A DNA stretch of 64,000 bases from Geodermatophilus tzadiensis (GCF_003002915.1 NZ_PVTG01000022.1:1-64000); one strand, 5' to 3'; shown: positions 1 to 9,034, counted from the first letter of the stretch. The notes: a model not told the origin generated them from the sequence alone. Program-made: numbers and translations.

Positions 1-70
1 CGCCGCGATCTGGCACAACCGGGCCACCGGCCAGCCGATCACCCGATCCCTGATCGCCTACGACCATTGA
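1..70 (+). mobile_element. 3' end of a transposase gene (IS982-like), truncated by window edge
   Basis: The reading frame starting at base 2 is open from the left edge to a TGA at 68-70 and encodes 22 residues ending in IWHNRATGQPITRSLIAYDH. From memory this C-terminus resembles actinobacterial transposases of the IS982 type, which end in a similar IWHN...RSL.AYDH block. Only the last codons are present, so the assignment rests on that tail alone. The bases after the stop (about 75-97) could include the terminal inverted repeat of the element, but the partner end lies outside the window. It may equally be an old fragment. Confidence 0.5.
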
Positions 71-83
71 CCGGACTTCGGAC

Positions 84-390
84 TTACTCGTCTAGGCGAC
101 GGCCGCACGGGGGCCGGGGAGCGACGGCGCCGAGGACGTCGGCCACGTGGGCCCGGGCGGGCCGGCGGCCAGGCGGGGCAGGTCCCAGCAGCGGGCGGCG
201 AGCTCTGCGTCGGTCGTGCCGGGGTCGGCCACCGACACGGGGAGCAGGTCGAGGCGGGACGTGCGCTCCCCGGCCAGCTCGGCGCGGACCTCCTCGAGCG
301 CCGCGCTACGCGCAGCCGGCCCGCCCGCCGCCGCGCCGTTGCGGCCAGGTGCTCCGCGCAGAGGTCGACCACGAGGTCGCGGACGGTCAT
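84..390 (-). pseudogene. Decayed small hypothetical gene with apparent frameshifts
   Basis: No single frame gives a convincing protein here, but three frames do in succession on the minus strand. An ATG at 390 starts MTVRDLVVDLCAEHLAA. Around 325-300 the protein-like character moves to a second frame (ALEEVRAELAGERTSRLDLL and onward to AARCWDLPRL). Near 160-130 it moves to a third frame (AHVADVLGAVA) that ends in TAA at 84-86. This reads like a gene of about 100 residues broken by two indels, next to a transposase fragment. I do not recognise the family. Sequencing error is the alternative explanation. Confidence 0.3.
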
Positions 391-443
391 GCCCCAGGGA
401 CACCCCGTGGGCGCAAACCGGTCCGGCCGCGGGACGCGCGATC

Positions 444-818
444 ATGGGCGCGATGAACACCGCCCTCGTCTGGTCGGCCACGACGGTCGCCGTCCTCGTG
501 GCCCTCGCCGGGCTGGCCTCGACCGTCGCCTCCCGCCGGATCGGGCTGGTGCACCTGGCCGGGGCCGCCGTCCTCGAGGTGCTGCTGGTGGCGCAGGCCG
601 TCGTCGCCGCCGTGGCGCTGGCCGGCGGGCAGCGGCCGCCGGAGACGGCGACCTTCGTCGGCTACCTCGCCGGAGCCGTGCTGCTGCCGGTCGCCGGCGT
701 GCTCTGGTCGCGCACCGAGCCCAGCCGGTGGGCGGGCACGGTGCTCGCGGTGGCCAGCCTGGTCACCGTCGTGATGGTCTGGCGGCTCGTGCAGCTGTGG
801 GAGGCCCCCGGTGGCTGA
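444..818 (+). CDS. Small integral membrane protein of unknown function
   Basis: Encodes 124 residues beginning MGAMNTALVWSATT, with about four hydrophobic segments (roughly residues 5-27, 35-60, 70-88, 95-115) and almost no polar loops, so it should sit in the cytoplasmic membrane. I do not recognise a family. The second ATG (position 453) is an alternative start. It overlaps the next membrane-protein gene by 8 nt, so the two are probably co-transcribed and translationally coupled and may act together. Confidence 0.65.
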   Translation: MGAMNTALVWSATTVAVLVALAGLASTVASRRIGLVHLAGAAVLEVLLVAQAVVAAVALAGGQRPPETATFVGYLAGAVLLPVAGVLWSRTEPSRWAGTVLAVASLVTVVMVWRLVQLWEAPGG

Positions 819-1230
819 GGGCGGGCGGGGGACGGCGCCCGGCGGGACGGCGGCCGGGCCCGGCCGGGTGCTGGTGGCCGTCTACGCCGTGTTCGCGCTG
901 GCCGCCGGGGCCCGGGCGGGCGTGCAGCTGGCGACACGGTTCTCCGAGGCGCCGGTGGCCTACCTGCTGTCGGCGCTGGCCGCCGCCGTCTACGTCGTCG
1001 CCACCGTGGCGCTGGCCCGGGGCGGGCGCCGGGTCGCGCTCGCGGCGATCACCGTCGAGCTGGTCGGCGTGCTGGCGGTGGGCGTGCTGTCGCTGACCGA
1101 CCGGGCGGCCTTCCCCGACGAGACGGTGTGGTCGGCGTTCGGCCGCGGCTACGGCTACGTCCCGCTGGTGCTGCCGGTGCTGGGCCTGCTGTGGCTGCGC
1201 CACCAGGCGCGCGCGGCCGGCCGGTCCTGA
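811..1230 (+). CDS. Small integral membrane protein of unknown function
   Basis: A GTG start at 811 lies inside the end of the preceding gene and gives 139 residues. After a Gly/Pro-rich cytoplasmic start of about 18 residues there are about four transmembrane segments (VLVAVYAVFALAAG, AYLLSALAAAVYVVATVALA, LAAITVELVGVLAVGVLSL, YVPLVLPVLGLLWL). The topology resembles the upstream protein, suggesting a two-gene membrane unit. No known family recognised. Confidence 0.65.
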   Translation: MAEGGRGTAPGGTAAGPGRVLVAVYAVFALAAGARAGVQLATRFSEAPVAYLLSALAAAVYVVATVALARGGRRVALAAITVELVGVLAVGVLSLTDRAAFPDETVWSAFGRGYGYVPLVLPVLGLLWLRHQARAAGRS

Positions 1231-1234
1231 GCGG

Positions 1235-2110
1235 TCAGAAGTCCCCGCCGCCGAAGTCCCCGCCGAAGTCACCGCCGCCGAAGTCGCCCCCGCCGAGGTC
1301 ACCGCCGCCGTAGTCGCCGTAGCCGTTGTCGGCGCCGCCGCCGAAGTCGGCGCCCGGGTCGCCGCCGTAGCCGCCGTCCGCGGCGGCGTAGTCACCCCCG
1401 CTGTCGCCGCCGTCGCCGTCGCCACCGCCGTCCGCGCCGTCGGCGTAGCCCTCCGCGTAGGCCTCCTCGTCGCCGCCGCCGAACAGGCCGGAGTCGCCGA
1501 GGCCGGTGTCGAACAGCGCGTCGGCGACCGCGGTGCCGATCACCAGGCCGCCGACGGTGCCCAGCAGGCTGCCGCCGAGGGAGCTGCCGAAGCCGCCCAT
1601 CCGCGGCCCGTAGCCGCCGCCGTACCCGCCCCCGCCGTACCCGGGTCCGTACCCGGGGCCGGGGCCGTAGCCGGGGCCGGGGCCGTAGCCGGGGCCGTAG
1701 CCGGGCCCCGGGCCGCCGAAGCCGCCGCCGAAGGCGCGCTCCAGCGTCCCGGGCTGGCGCAGCTCGGCGCGGGTGGCCACCCGGGCCAGCGTCTGCGGGT
1801 CGTCGGCGCGGGGCCGCTCGCCCGCCGGGACCGCGGCCGCGAGCTGGGTGAGCACCTCCTGCCGCTGCTGCTGGGTGAGCTGCGCGAACGCCTCGGCGTG
1901 CGCCTGCTCGATCTGGTCGGGCGGCGCGGTGCGCAGCAGGTAGCGGTAGCGCTCGACGGCCTGCTGGTCGGTGAGCTGCTGGCGCTGCCCACCGCCCCGC
2001 GCGGGCTGCGGCGGTGGCGGCGCGTAGCCGCCCGTGTGGGTGTCCGCGTAGGTGTCGTACCGGGGCTCCGCTGCACGGCGCCGGCCGAACAACCGGTCGA
2101 GCAGTCCCAT
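1235..2110 (-). CDS. Gly/Tyr/Asp-rich hypothetical protein with conserved N-terminal helical region
   Basis: 291 residues from an ATG at 2110 (MGLLDRLFGRRR). Residues about 45-125 are a helical, Gln-rich region (QQAVERYRYLLRTAPPDQI, then QQQRQEVLTQLAAAV) seen in actinobacterial proteins that databases sometimes mislabel as cation-transporting ATPase. Then comes a PGYGPGYG-type repeat (about 135-175), a short hydrophobic glycine stretch (LLGTVGGLVIGTAVADALF, about 190-210), and an acidic Gly/Asp/Phe tail with repeated GGGDF units up to the stop. No enzyme motif is visible. The repeats are also visible in the DNA. Function unknown; a role at a membrane or in a disordered assembly would be speculation. 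Confidence 0.7.
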   Translation of the reverse strand: MGLLDRLFGRRRAAEPRYDTYADTHTGGYAPPPPQPARGGGQRQQLTDQQAVERYRYLLRTAPPDQIEQAHAEAFAQLTQQQRQEVLTQLAAAVPAGERPRADDPQTLARVATRAELRQPGTLERAFGGGFGGPGPGYGPGYGPGPGYGPGPGYGPGYGGGGYGGGYGPRMGGFGSSLGGSLLGTVGGLVIGTAVADALFDTGLGDSGLFGGGDEEAYAEGYADGADGGGDGDGGDSGGDYAAADGGYGGDPGADFGGGADNGYGDYGGGDLGGGDFGGGDFGGDFGGGDF

Positions 2111-2252
2111 GTCGTCTCCCTCCCGAGACCGTCCCCGGGGGAGTGCCCGCGCGCGGCCGCCGCACACCTGACCGGCGCGGACACCCCGTCCGGGTGACCG
2201 CCTCGGGGGGAGCCCGGCAGGGAGCGGACGGCGGCGGCCCGGGCTCAACGGC

Positions 2253-2258
2253 TAGATT
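2253..2258 (+). promoter_or_regulatory. -10 element TAGATT, leaderless start of LOV phosphatase gene
   Basis: TAGATT ends 6 nt before the GTG start at 2265 and no Shine-Dalgarno sequence lies between, so transcription would begin at or next to the start codon. This TANNNT-to-start spacing recurs through the window. Confidence 0.5.
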
Positions 2259-2264
2259 CGTTGC

Positions 2265-4664
2265 GTGCGACCGGAGGGTGAGCGGCCGAGGGGTTCGACC
2301 TCGACCACCCCGGCCTCCCGTGCCTTCGGCGCCGGGCCGGCCGAGGACGGTGTGCGGCCGGAGGCCCGGGCCGCCATGGCGGAGGCCACCGCCCCGGTCG
2401 GTGGGCGCAGCGACCAGCAGTCCGACGTCGTCACCGCCGCCAGCGCCGCCGTCTCCGAGCACGACGGCTCGGCCGCGGCGCTGCCCGCCGTGCTGGCCGA
2501 CGTCCCGGTCGCCGTCCTGCTCATCGACCAGAAGTCCGGGTCGGTCACCTACGCCAACGACGCCGCCATCGAGCTGGCCGGTGACGTGCGCCTGCCGGTC
2601 GACATCGACAGGTGGGGGGCCGCCGTCGGCCTCACCGACCTCGCCGGCGCACCGCTGGCGCGCACCACCGGCCCGCTGTCGCTGGTGGCGCAGGGGCAGC
2701 CGGTCACCGGCGAGGCGGTGCGGCTGACGCCCGGCCGCGGCACCGACGTCGGCCGGGCCCGGGACGACGACGGCGAGGGTGACCGCCTGCTGTGGGTCAC
2801 CGGGTTCCCGCTGTCGCAGCCGGCGAGCACCCGCCAGCTCTCGCTGGTGGTGTTCCTGGAGGTCGAGGGCGTCGGGGGCACGGGGGACGCCGAGGCCGAG
2901 CTGCAGGCGCTGCGCGAGCGGGCCGTCGTCGCCACCGACATCGCCTTCACCATCACCGACCCCCGCCAGCCGGACAACCCGCTGATCTGGGTCAACCCGT
3001 CGTTCACCCGGATCACCGGGTACTCCTACGAGGAGTCGGTGGGCCGCAACTGCCGGTTCCTGCAGGGCCCGTCGACCGACCGGGCCGCGGTGGCCGAGAT
3101 CCGCGACGCGCTCGCCGCCCAGCGGCCGCTGACCATCACGCTGCTCAACCACCGGCGCGACGGCACCGCCTTCTGGAACCAGCTGGCCATGAGCCCGGTC
3201 TTCGACGGCGAGGGCGAGCTGGTCAGCTTCGTCGGCATCCAGACCGACGTCACCGAGCGGGTGCGGGTGGAGGACGAGCGCGAGGCCGCGCTGGCCGCCG
3301 AGCAGGCCGCCCGGCAGGAGGCCGAGTCCGCGCGCGCGATCGCCGAGCAGGCCCGGGCGGACGCCGAGCGTGCCCAGGCGCACGCCGAGCGGGCCCAGGC
3401 CGACGCCGAGGGCGCGCAGGCGCGGCTGGCGCTGATGGCCGAGGCCACCAGCTCGCTGATCGCCACGCTCGACGTCGGCGACCTGCTCGACCGGCTGGCC
3501 ACCCTGTGCGTGCCCACGCTGGCCGACTGGGTGGTCGTCACCGTCGTCGACGAGTTCGGCGAGGTCCGCGAGGTGGCCTCCCGGGACCGCGAGCTGCGGC
3601 TGACCCAGCTGCGCCGCTACGACGCCCGGCAGGCCGTGCGGCTGCCGCGGGACTCGCCCAGCCAGCGGGCCATCACCACCTCGCGGTCGGTGCTGGTCGA
3701 GCGGCTGCCCGCGCGGCTGGACGAGACCATCGCCTCGCCGTCGGCCCAGGAGGTCGCCGCCCGGCTGGGCGCGGTGTCGGCGCTGAGCGCGCCGCTGGTC
3801 GCCCGCCGCCGCACCCGCGGCTCGATCACCCTGGTGCGCACCGCGGCGGACCGGCCCTTCACCCCCGACGACGTCGGCCTGGTCGAGGACCTCGCCCGGC
3901 GGGCGGCGCTGGTCATGGACAACGTGCGGCTCTACCAGCAGGAGCACGCGGTGGCCGACACCCTGCAGCGCTCCCTGCTGCCCGCGCTGCCCGAGATCCC
4001 CGGCCTGCGGGCGGCCGCGCACTACGTGAGCGCCTCGACCGCCGCCGACGTCGGCGGCGACTTCTACGACCTGCTGCAGCTGCCCGACGGCTCGGTCGGC
4101 GTGGTGGTCGGTGACGTCGTCGGCCACGACGTCGCGGCGGCCGCTGCCATGGGGCACCTGCGCGGGCTCATCCGCGCCTGCCTGTGGGACGCCCCCGATC
4201 CGCACCCGAGCACCGTGCTCACCCGCGTCGACCGGCTCGTGCAGGGCCTGCGGGTGGCCCCCCTGGCGACGATGACCTACCTCAACGCCGTCCCCCCGGC
4301 CACGCCCGGCGGCCCGTGGCGGGCCCGCGTGGCCAACGCCGGCCACCCGCCGCTGCTGATGCGCGCACCCGACGGTGCGGTGCGGCCCATCGACGGGGTC
4401 ACCGGACTGCTGGTCGGGGTGGACGTCGACGCGGAGCGGGCGGCCCTCGACGTCGAGCTGCCGGCCGGGTCCACGGTCCTCGGCTACACCGACGGCCTGG
4501 TCGAGGCCCCCGGCTCCGACCTCGACCAGGGCATCGCCGCGCTGGTCGAGCGGCTGTCGGCGACCCCGGTGGACGCCTCGCCGGAGGAGCTGTGCGACGC
4601 CGCGGTCAGCGGCACCCTCGACGGCCGCGACGACGTCGCGCTGATCGCCGTCCGCTTCGGCTGA
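2265..4664 (+). CDS. Blue-light-type LOV/PAS-GAF-SpoIIE (PP2C) serine phosphatase
   Basis: 799 residues from GTG. Domains in order: a degenerate PAS (about 72-205); a canonical LOV domain (about 218-330) with the flavin-adduct motif GRNCRFLQG, its reactive cysteine at residue 263, and the downstream flavin-contact region NHRRDGTAFWN; an Ala/Glu/Arg/Gln coiled coil (about 335-385); a GAF domain (about 388-555); and a SpoIIE/RsbU-type PP2C phosphatase (about 562-799) with the metal-site blocks GGDFYDLLQLPDG, VVGDVVGHD and YTDGLVEAPG. In characterised relatives, light or other input to the PAS/GAF region controls dephosphorylation of an anti-sigma-factor antagonist. All LOV key residues appear intact, so blue-light control is a sound inference, but the target is not encoded nearby. 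A GGDEF protein lies two genes downstream. Confidence 0.88.
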   Translation: MRPEGERPRGSTSTTPASRAFGAGPAEDGVRPEARAAMAEATAPVGGRSDQQSDVVTAASAAVSEHDGSAAALPAVLADVPVAVLLIDQKSGSVTYANDAAIELAGDVRLPVDIDRWGAAVGLTDLAGAPLARTTGPLSLVAQGQPVTGEAVRLTPGRGTDVGRARDDDGEGDRLLWVTGFPLSQPASTRQLSLVVFLEVEGVGGTGDAEAELQALRERAVVATDIAFTITDPRQPDNPLIWVNPSFTRITGYSYEESVGRNCRFLQGPSTDRAAVAEIRDALAAQRPLTITLLNHRRDGTAFWNQLAMSPVFDGEGELVSFVGIQTDVTERVRVEDEREAALAAEQAARQEAESARAIAEQARADAERAQAHAERAQADAEGAQARLALMAEATSSLIATLDVGDLLDRLATLCVPTLADWVVVTVVDEFGEVREVASRDRELRLTQLRRYDARQAVRLPRDSPSQRAITTSRSVLVERLPARLDETIASPSAQEVAARLGAVSALSAPLVARRRTRGSITLVRTAADRPFTPDDVGLVEDLARRAALVMDNVRLYQQEHAVADTLQRSLLPALPEIPGLRAAAHYVSASTAADVGGDFYDLLQLPDGSVGVVVGDVVGHDVAAAAAMGHLRGLIRACLWDAPDPHPSTVLTRVDRLVQGLRVAPLATMTYLNAVPPATPGGPWRARVANAGHPPLLMRAPDGAVRPIDGVTGLLVGVDVDAERAALDVELPAGSTVLGYTDGLVEAPGSDLDQGIAALVERLSATPVDASPEELCDAAVSGTLDGRDDVALIAVRFG

Positions 4665-4677
4665 GGAACCCGTCCGC

Positions 4678-5205
4678 TCAGGCGCCGGCGTCCTCCACGA
4701 GGCCGTAGCGGCCGCGGTGGAACAGCAGCGGACGGCGCTGCGGGTCGGCGGCGAGGTCGAGCACGCGGGCGGCCACGATCGTGTGGTCCCCGCCGTCGTA
4801 CTCCGCCCACAGCGTGCAGTCCAGCCACGCGACGACGCCGTCGAGGACGGGGGAGCCCTGCCGGCTGGGCCGCCACGAGACGCCGGCGAACTTGTCCACG
4901 CCCGAGCGGGCGAACGCCGACGACAGCCCGGCCTGGTCCTCCGCGAGCACGTTGACGCAGAACCGGCCGAGGTCGCGCAGCCGCGGCCAGGTGCGGGACG
5001 TGCGCGCCGGCGCGAGGGCCACCAGCGGCGGGTCCAGCGACAGCGAGCTGAACGACTGGCAGGTGAACCCGATCGGGCCCTCGTCAGCGTCGGCGGTCAC
5101 CACGGTGACGCCGGAGGCGAAGTGCCCGAGCACGTCGCGCATCACCCGCGGGTCGATCACCTCGACCCTGCTGTCGCCCACCCGGAGAGGGTCGGACTCG
5201 GTCAC
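4678..5205 (-). CDS. Flavin reductase-like FMN-binding protein
   Basis: 175 residues from a GTG at 5205 with a strong GAGGAGG 6-8 nt upstream. The sequence fits the split-barrel flavin reductase (HpaC/ActVB-like) family: VLGHFASGVTVVTA, GFTCQSFSSLSLDPPLVAL, FCVNVLAEDQ, and the C-terminal FHRGRYG. Such proteins reduce FMN/FAD with NAD(P)H to feed two-component monooxygenases or act as free reductases. No monooxygenase partner is adjacent. It is convergent with the LOV phosphatase gene and divergent from the GGDEF gene. A flavin supply role for the neighbouring LOV protein would be speculation. Confidence 0.8.
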   Translation of the reverse strand: MTESDPLRVGDSRVEVIDPRVMRDVLGHFASGVTVVTADADEGPIGFTCQSFSSLSLDPPLVALAPARTSRTWPRLRDLGRFCVNVLAEDQAGLSSAFARSGVDKFAGVSWRPSRQGSPVLDGVVAWLDCTLWAEYDGGDHTIVAARVLDLAADPQRRPLLFHRGRYGLVEDAGA

Positions 5206-5266
5206 ACGGCCCTCCTCGTCACCTGCACGGATGTCACGCGACAGGACCATCCTGCCCGGTGAGCAG

Positions 5267-5280
5267 GTTCCACGTGGAAC
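5267..5280. promoter_or_regulatory. parS-like ParB-binding site GTTCCACGTGGAAC
   Basis: Perfect 14-bp palindrome matching the actinobacterial variant of the parS consensus (GTTTCACGTGAAAC). It lies between the divergent flavin reductase and GGDEF genes. Identical or near-identical copies occur at 13120, 40134, 54972 and 55006. Confidence 0.75.
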
Positions 5281-5349
5281 GGAGCCGGGAACTGAGGGAC
5301 CACCGGGGGATGATCTCGGTGTCGCGAGGGGGAGGACTGGAGGTGCACC

Positions 5350-6228
5350 GTGTTCGACGTCGAGGCCGGGGGGAACCCGCCGCGCGCCGACCTGGACAGC
5401 GCCTTCACCCACTCGCCCATGGGCGTGGCCCTGAGCACGTCCGACGGCGAGCTGCTGGCCGCCAACGCCGTCCTCGCCGAGCTGGTCGGCATCCCGGCGG
5501 AGCAGCTGCGCGGCGCCACGCTGTTCGCCTACACCCACCCCGAGGACGTGCCCGGCGCGCGGGCGGTGTGCCGGGAGCTGCGCGAGCGCCGCGGCCGGGT
5601 GCGCTACGAGTGCCGCGTGCAGCGCCCCGACGGCCGGGTGGTGCCGGTCCAGGCGACGACGTCGTGGGTCGAGGGCGACCCGCCGCACCTGGTGGTGGTG
5701 GTGGAGGACGTCACCGAGCGCAAGGAGCTGGAGGCGCGCCTGCTGCACCTGTCGGCGCACGACCCGCTCACCGGCCTGCCCAACCGGCTGCTGTTCCACG
5801 ACCGGCTGCGGCACGCGCTCGAGCGCGGTCACCGGGAGCACACGCCGACCTGCGTCCTGGTGCTCGACCTCGACGGGTTCAAGGCGGTCAACGACGAGCA
5901 CGGGCACCACACCGGCGACGCCGTCCTCGTCGCGGTGGCCGGCCGGCTCGCCGGCGTGCTGCGGGCCAGCGACACCGCGGCACGGCTCGGCGGCGACGAG
6001 TTCGCCGTCGTCTGCGAGAACACCGAGCGCACCGACGCCGAGCACCTCGCCGCGCGGCTGCGGGAGGCACTGCCGGGGACGCTGACCGTCGGCGGTACGA
6101 CGGTGCGCGTCGGGCTGAGCATCGGCATCGGCTCGGTGGACGCCGGCACCGAGCCCGAGCAGGCCGAGGACGCGGTGGTCCGCCAGGCCGACGCGGCGAT
6201 GTACGCCGACAAGGCCAGCCGGCGCTGA
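5350..6228 (+). CDS. PAS-GGDEF diguanylate cyclase
   Basis: 292 residues from GTG, preceded by GGGGGAGGACTGGAGG. Residues about 17-125 form a PAS sensor domain (SPMGVALSTSDGELLAANA ... VVVVEDVTERKE). Residues about 130-290 form a GGDEF domain with the intact signature RLGGDEFAVV, and an RASD inhibitory-site (RxxD) motif placed five residues before it. It should therefore make cyclic di-GMP from two GTP and be subject to product inhibition. No EAL or HD-GYP domain is fused, and no transmembrane segment is visible, so it is probably cytosolic. Its input signal is unknown. Confidence 0.9.
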   Translation: MFDVEAGGNPPRADLDSAFTHSPMGVALSTSDGELLAANAVLAELVGIPAEQLRGATLFAYTHPEDVPGARAVCRELRERRGRVRYECRVQRPDGRVVPVQATTSWVEGDPPHLVVVVEDVTERKELEARLLHLSAHDPLTGLPNRLLFHDRLRHALERGHREHTPTCVLVLDLDGFKAVNDEHGHHTGDAVLVAVAGRLAGVLRASDTAARLGGDEFAVVCENTERTDAEHLAARLREALPGTLTVGGTTVRVGLSIGIGSVDAGTEPEQAEDAVVRQADAAMYADKASRR

Positions 6229-6243
6229 CGGTCCCGCCGAGGG

Positions 6244-7329
6244 TCAGCCGTGCCAGGCGGCGACGACGTCGGTGAAGGCGGCCGCGGCCTGCTCCAGCTC
6301 GCCGAGCTCCACGTACTCGTCGACGGCGTGCATCACCGCGGGTGTCCCGGGGCCCCACACCACGATCGGCGCACCGCCGACCACCTGGACCAGCACCGAC
6401 GCGTCGGTGAAGTACGTGGCCGGGGTGGGCCGTACGGGGGCGGGCAGCGTGGCCACCCACGGGTCGTCCTCGGGGGTGCCGACCGGGGGCAGGTCCACCC
6501 GCACCTCGACGTCGGCCACCTCCGGCTGCGCCCGCCACCAGGACAGCAGCTCGTCGCCGTCGGCGACGGTGCGCATGTCGACGACCAGCTCGGCCCGGTC
6601 GGGAACGACGTTGGGCACCGTGCCGCCGGCCACCACGCCGGGGTTCCACGTCTCGGTGCCGAGGAAGGGGTCGCTGCGGAAGGGCAGCGCGGCACCGGCC
6701 CGGGCCAGGAGGGCGGCCAGGTCGAGCACCGCGTTGTGCCCGCGCTCGGGCGTGCTGCCGTGCGCGGCCCGGCCGGCGGTGCGCACGGCCAGCCACAGCG
6801 CGCCCTTGTGCCCGAGCACCACCTCGTTGCCCGTGGCCTCGGGGACGACGACCGCACCCACCGGCAGCTCGGCGACGGCGGCGGCCGCGGCGGCCGCGCC
6901 CCGCGACCCGATCTCCTCGTCGCTGGTGAGCAGCAGCGAGACCGGCGCCTGCGGGTCCGCCGCCGCCAGGGCCGCCACCGCGGCCACGACGCCGGCCTTC
7001 ATGTCGCTGCCGCCGCGGCCCCACACCCGCCCGTCCTCGAGCTGGGCGCCGAACGGGTCGCGCTGCCAGGCGGCCGGGTCGGTCACCGGCACGGTGTCGA
7101 CGTGGCAGGCCAGCAGCAGCTGCCGCCGTCCCGGGTCGGCCGGGGTGCGCAGCAGCCGCCACGGGTGGTCGCGGTCGCCGCCCTCGGTCACCAGCAGGTG
7201 GGGTGCGTGCCCGTGCAGCACCTCGGTGACCGCGCCGAGCAGGTCGCGCTGGGCGTCGGCGTCGCCGGACACGGTGGAGCGGCCGACGAGCTCGCGCACC
7301 AGCGCGGTGGGGTCCAGGGCCGTGGTCAT
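6244..7329 (-). CDS. M20-family metallopeptidase (DapE/ArgE-like deacylase)
   Basis: 361 residues from ATG 7329. The co-catalytic zinc enzyme signature of clan MH is present: HVDTVP, GRGGSDMKAG, SDEEIGSRG, a glutamate in PEATGNE, and the dimerisation-domain motif AHGSTPERGHNA. Family members hydrolyse N-acyl amino acids or dipeptides (succinyl-diaminopimelate, acetylornithine, carnosine-type substrates). I cannot tell which substrate from sequence. It is not linked to lysine or arginine genes, so a dedicated DapE or ArgE role is uncertain. It is followed downstream, in convergent orientation, by the GGDEF gene; upstream lies pgm on the same strand after a 25-nt gap, possibly an operon. Confidence 0.85.
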   Translation of the reverse strand: MTTALDPTALVRELVGRSTVSGDADAQRDLLGAVTEVLHGHAPHLLVTEGGDRDHPWRLLRTPADPGRRQLLLACHVDTVPVTDPAAWQRDPFGAQLEDGRVWGRGGSDMKAGVVAAVAALAAADPQAPVSLLLTSDEEIGSRGAAAAAAAVAELPVGAVVVPEATGNEVVLGHKGALWLAVRTAGRAAHGSTPERGHNAVLDLAALLARAGAALPFRSDPFLGTETWNPGVVAGGTVPNVVPDRAELVVDMRTVADGDELLSWWRAQPEVADVEVRVDLPPVGTPEDDPWVATLPAPVRPTPATYFTDASVLVQVVGGAPIVVWGPGTPAVMHAVDEYVELGELEQAAAAFTDVVAAWHG

Positions 7330-7354
7330 GGCCCGATCCTGCTCCCGGTGGCGC

Positions 7355-8989
7355 TCAGGCGCCGAGTGCGGCACCGACCACGGCGCGGGCCTCCTCCTGC
7401 ACGCGCGCGAGGTGCTCGGGACCGCGGAAGGACTCCGCGTACACCTTGTAGACGTCCTCGGTGCCCGAGGGGCGGGCGGCGAACCAGGCGTTCTCGGTGA
7501 CCACCTTGAGCCCGCCGAGCGCCGCGCCGTTGCCCGGCGCCTCGGTGAGCTTGGCGGTGATCGGCTCGCCGGCCAGCTCGGTGGCGGTGACGTCGGAGGG
7601 CGACAGCTTCCCGAGGGCGGCCTTCTCCGCTCGCGTCGCCGGGGCGTCGACCCGGGCGTAGGCCGACTCGCCGTACCGCGCGACCAGCTCGGCGTGCAGC
7701 TGGGACGGTGAGCTGCCGGTGACCGCCTGGACCTCGCTGGCCAGCAGGGCCAGCAGGATGCCGTCCTTGTCCGTCGTCCACACCCCGCCGTCGCGGCGCA
7801 GGAAGGAGGCGCCGGCGGACTCCTCGCCGCCGAAGCCGACCGTGCCGTCGCGCAGGCCGGGGACGAACCACTTGAACCCGACCGGCACCTCCACCAGCCG
7901 CCGGCCCAGGCCCGCCACCACCCGGTCGATCAGGGACGAGGACACCAGCGTCTTGCCCACCGCGACGTCGGCGCCCCACTCGGGCCGGTGCGCGAACAGG
8001 TAGGAGATGGCGACGGCGAGGAAGTGGTTGGGGTTCATCAGCCCGGCGTCGGGGGTGACGATGCCGTGCCGGTCGGCGTCGGCGTCGTTGCCGGTGGCCA
8101 CCTGGTACGCCGACCGCTTGCCGATGAGCGAGGCCATGGCCGACGGCGACGAGCAGTCCATCCGGATCTTGCCGTCCCAGTCCAGCGTCATGAAGCGCCA
8201 GGTGGGGTCGACCAGCGGGTTGACCACGGTGAGGTCGAGGCGGTGCCGCTCGGCGATCGCCGCCCAGTAGTCGACGCTGGCCCCGCCCAGCGGGTCGGCG
8301 CCGATCCGCACCCCGGCGTCGCGGACGGCGTCGAGGTCGAGCACCGCCGGCAGGTCGTCGACGTAGGCGGCGACGTAGTCGTGCCGCTGTGCGGCGGCGT
8401 GCGCGCGGCTGAACGGGATCCGGCGCACGCCGTCGAGACCCGCGGCGAGCAGCTCGTTGGCGCGGTCGGCGATCACCTTCGTGGCGTCGGTGTCGGCCGG
8501 CCCGCCCGACGGCGGGTTGTACTTGAACCCGCCGTCGCGCGGCGGGTTGTGCGACGGGGTGACGACGATGCCGTCGGCGAGCCCGGAGGTCCGGCCCCGG
8601 TTGGCGGCGAGGATGGCGTGGCTGACCGCCGGGGTGGGCGTGTACCGGCCGGCGGCGTCGACCAGCACGGTCACGTCGTTGGCCGCGAGCACCTCCAGCG
8701 CCGAGGCCCACGCCGGCTCCGAGAGCGCGTGGGTGTCGCGGCCGAGGAACAGCGGGCCGTCGTAGCCCTGGGCCTTCCGGTACTCGCAGATGGCCTGGGT
8801 GGTGGCCAGGATGTGCGCCTCGTTGAACGCGCTGTCGAACGAGGACCCGCGGTGCCCGGAGGTGCCGAAGGACACCCGCTGGGCGACCTCGGCCGGATCG
8901 GGCACCAGCGTGTAGTAGGCGGTCACCAGCGAGGCGACGTCGACCAGGTCGGCGGGGGCGGCGGGCTGGCCGGCACGGGGATCGGTCAC
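7355..8989 (-). CDS. pgm: Alpha-phosphoglucomutase
   Basis: 544 residues, the usual length for bacterial alpha-D-glucose-specific phosphoglucomutase. It interconverts glucose 1-phosphate and glucose 6-phosphate in the cytosol, feeding glycogen, trehalose and cell-wall sugar synthesis. Visible motifs: SFGTSGHRG near residue 41, the phosphoserine loop VVTPSHNPP (serine 146), the metal-binding loop [11 protein letters not shown], the sugar-specificity loop [11 protein letters not shown], and the C-terminal phosphate-binding region ARPSGTED. It starts with GTG. Probably co-transcribed with the M20 peptidase gene downstream. Confidence 0.95.
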   Translation of the reverse strand: MTDPRAGQPAAPADLVDVASLVTAYYTLVPDPAEVAQRVSFGTSGHRGSSFDSAFNEAHILATTQAICEYRKAQGYDGPLFLGRDTHALSEPAWASALEVLAANDVTVLVDAAGRYTPTPAVSHAILAANRGRTSGLADGIVVTPSHNPPRDGGFKYNPPSGGPADTDATKVIADRANELLAAGLDGVRRIPFSRAHAAAQRHDYVAAYVDDLPAVLDLDAVRDAGVRIGADPLGGASVDYWAAIAERHRLDLTVVNPLVDPTWRFMTLDWDGKIRMDCSSPSAMASLIGKRSAYQVATGNDADADRHGIVTPDAGLMNPNHFLAVAISYLFAHRPEWGADVAVGKTLVSSSLIDRVVAGLGRRLVEVPVGFKWFVPGLRDGTVGFGGEESAGASFLRRDGGVWTTDKDGILLALLASEVQAVTGSSPSQLHAELVARYGESAYARVDAPATRAEKAALGKLSPSDVTATELAGEPITAKLTEAPGNGAALGGLKVVTENAWFAARPSGTEDVYKVYAESFRGPEHLARVQEEARAVVGAALGA

Positions 8990-9034
8990 GGCGACGATCC
9001 TGGCCTGCCACCTGCTCCGCTGGCGACCCGGACG

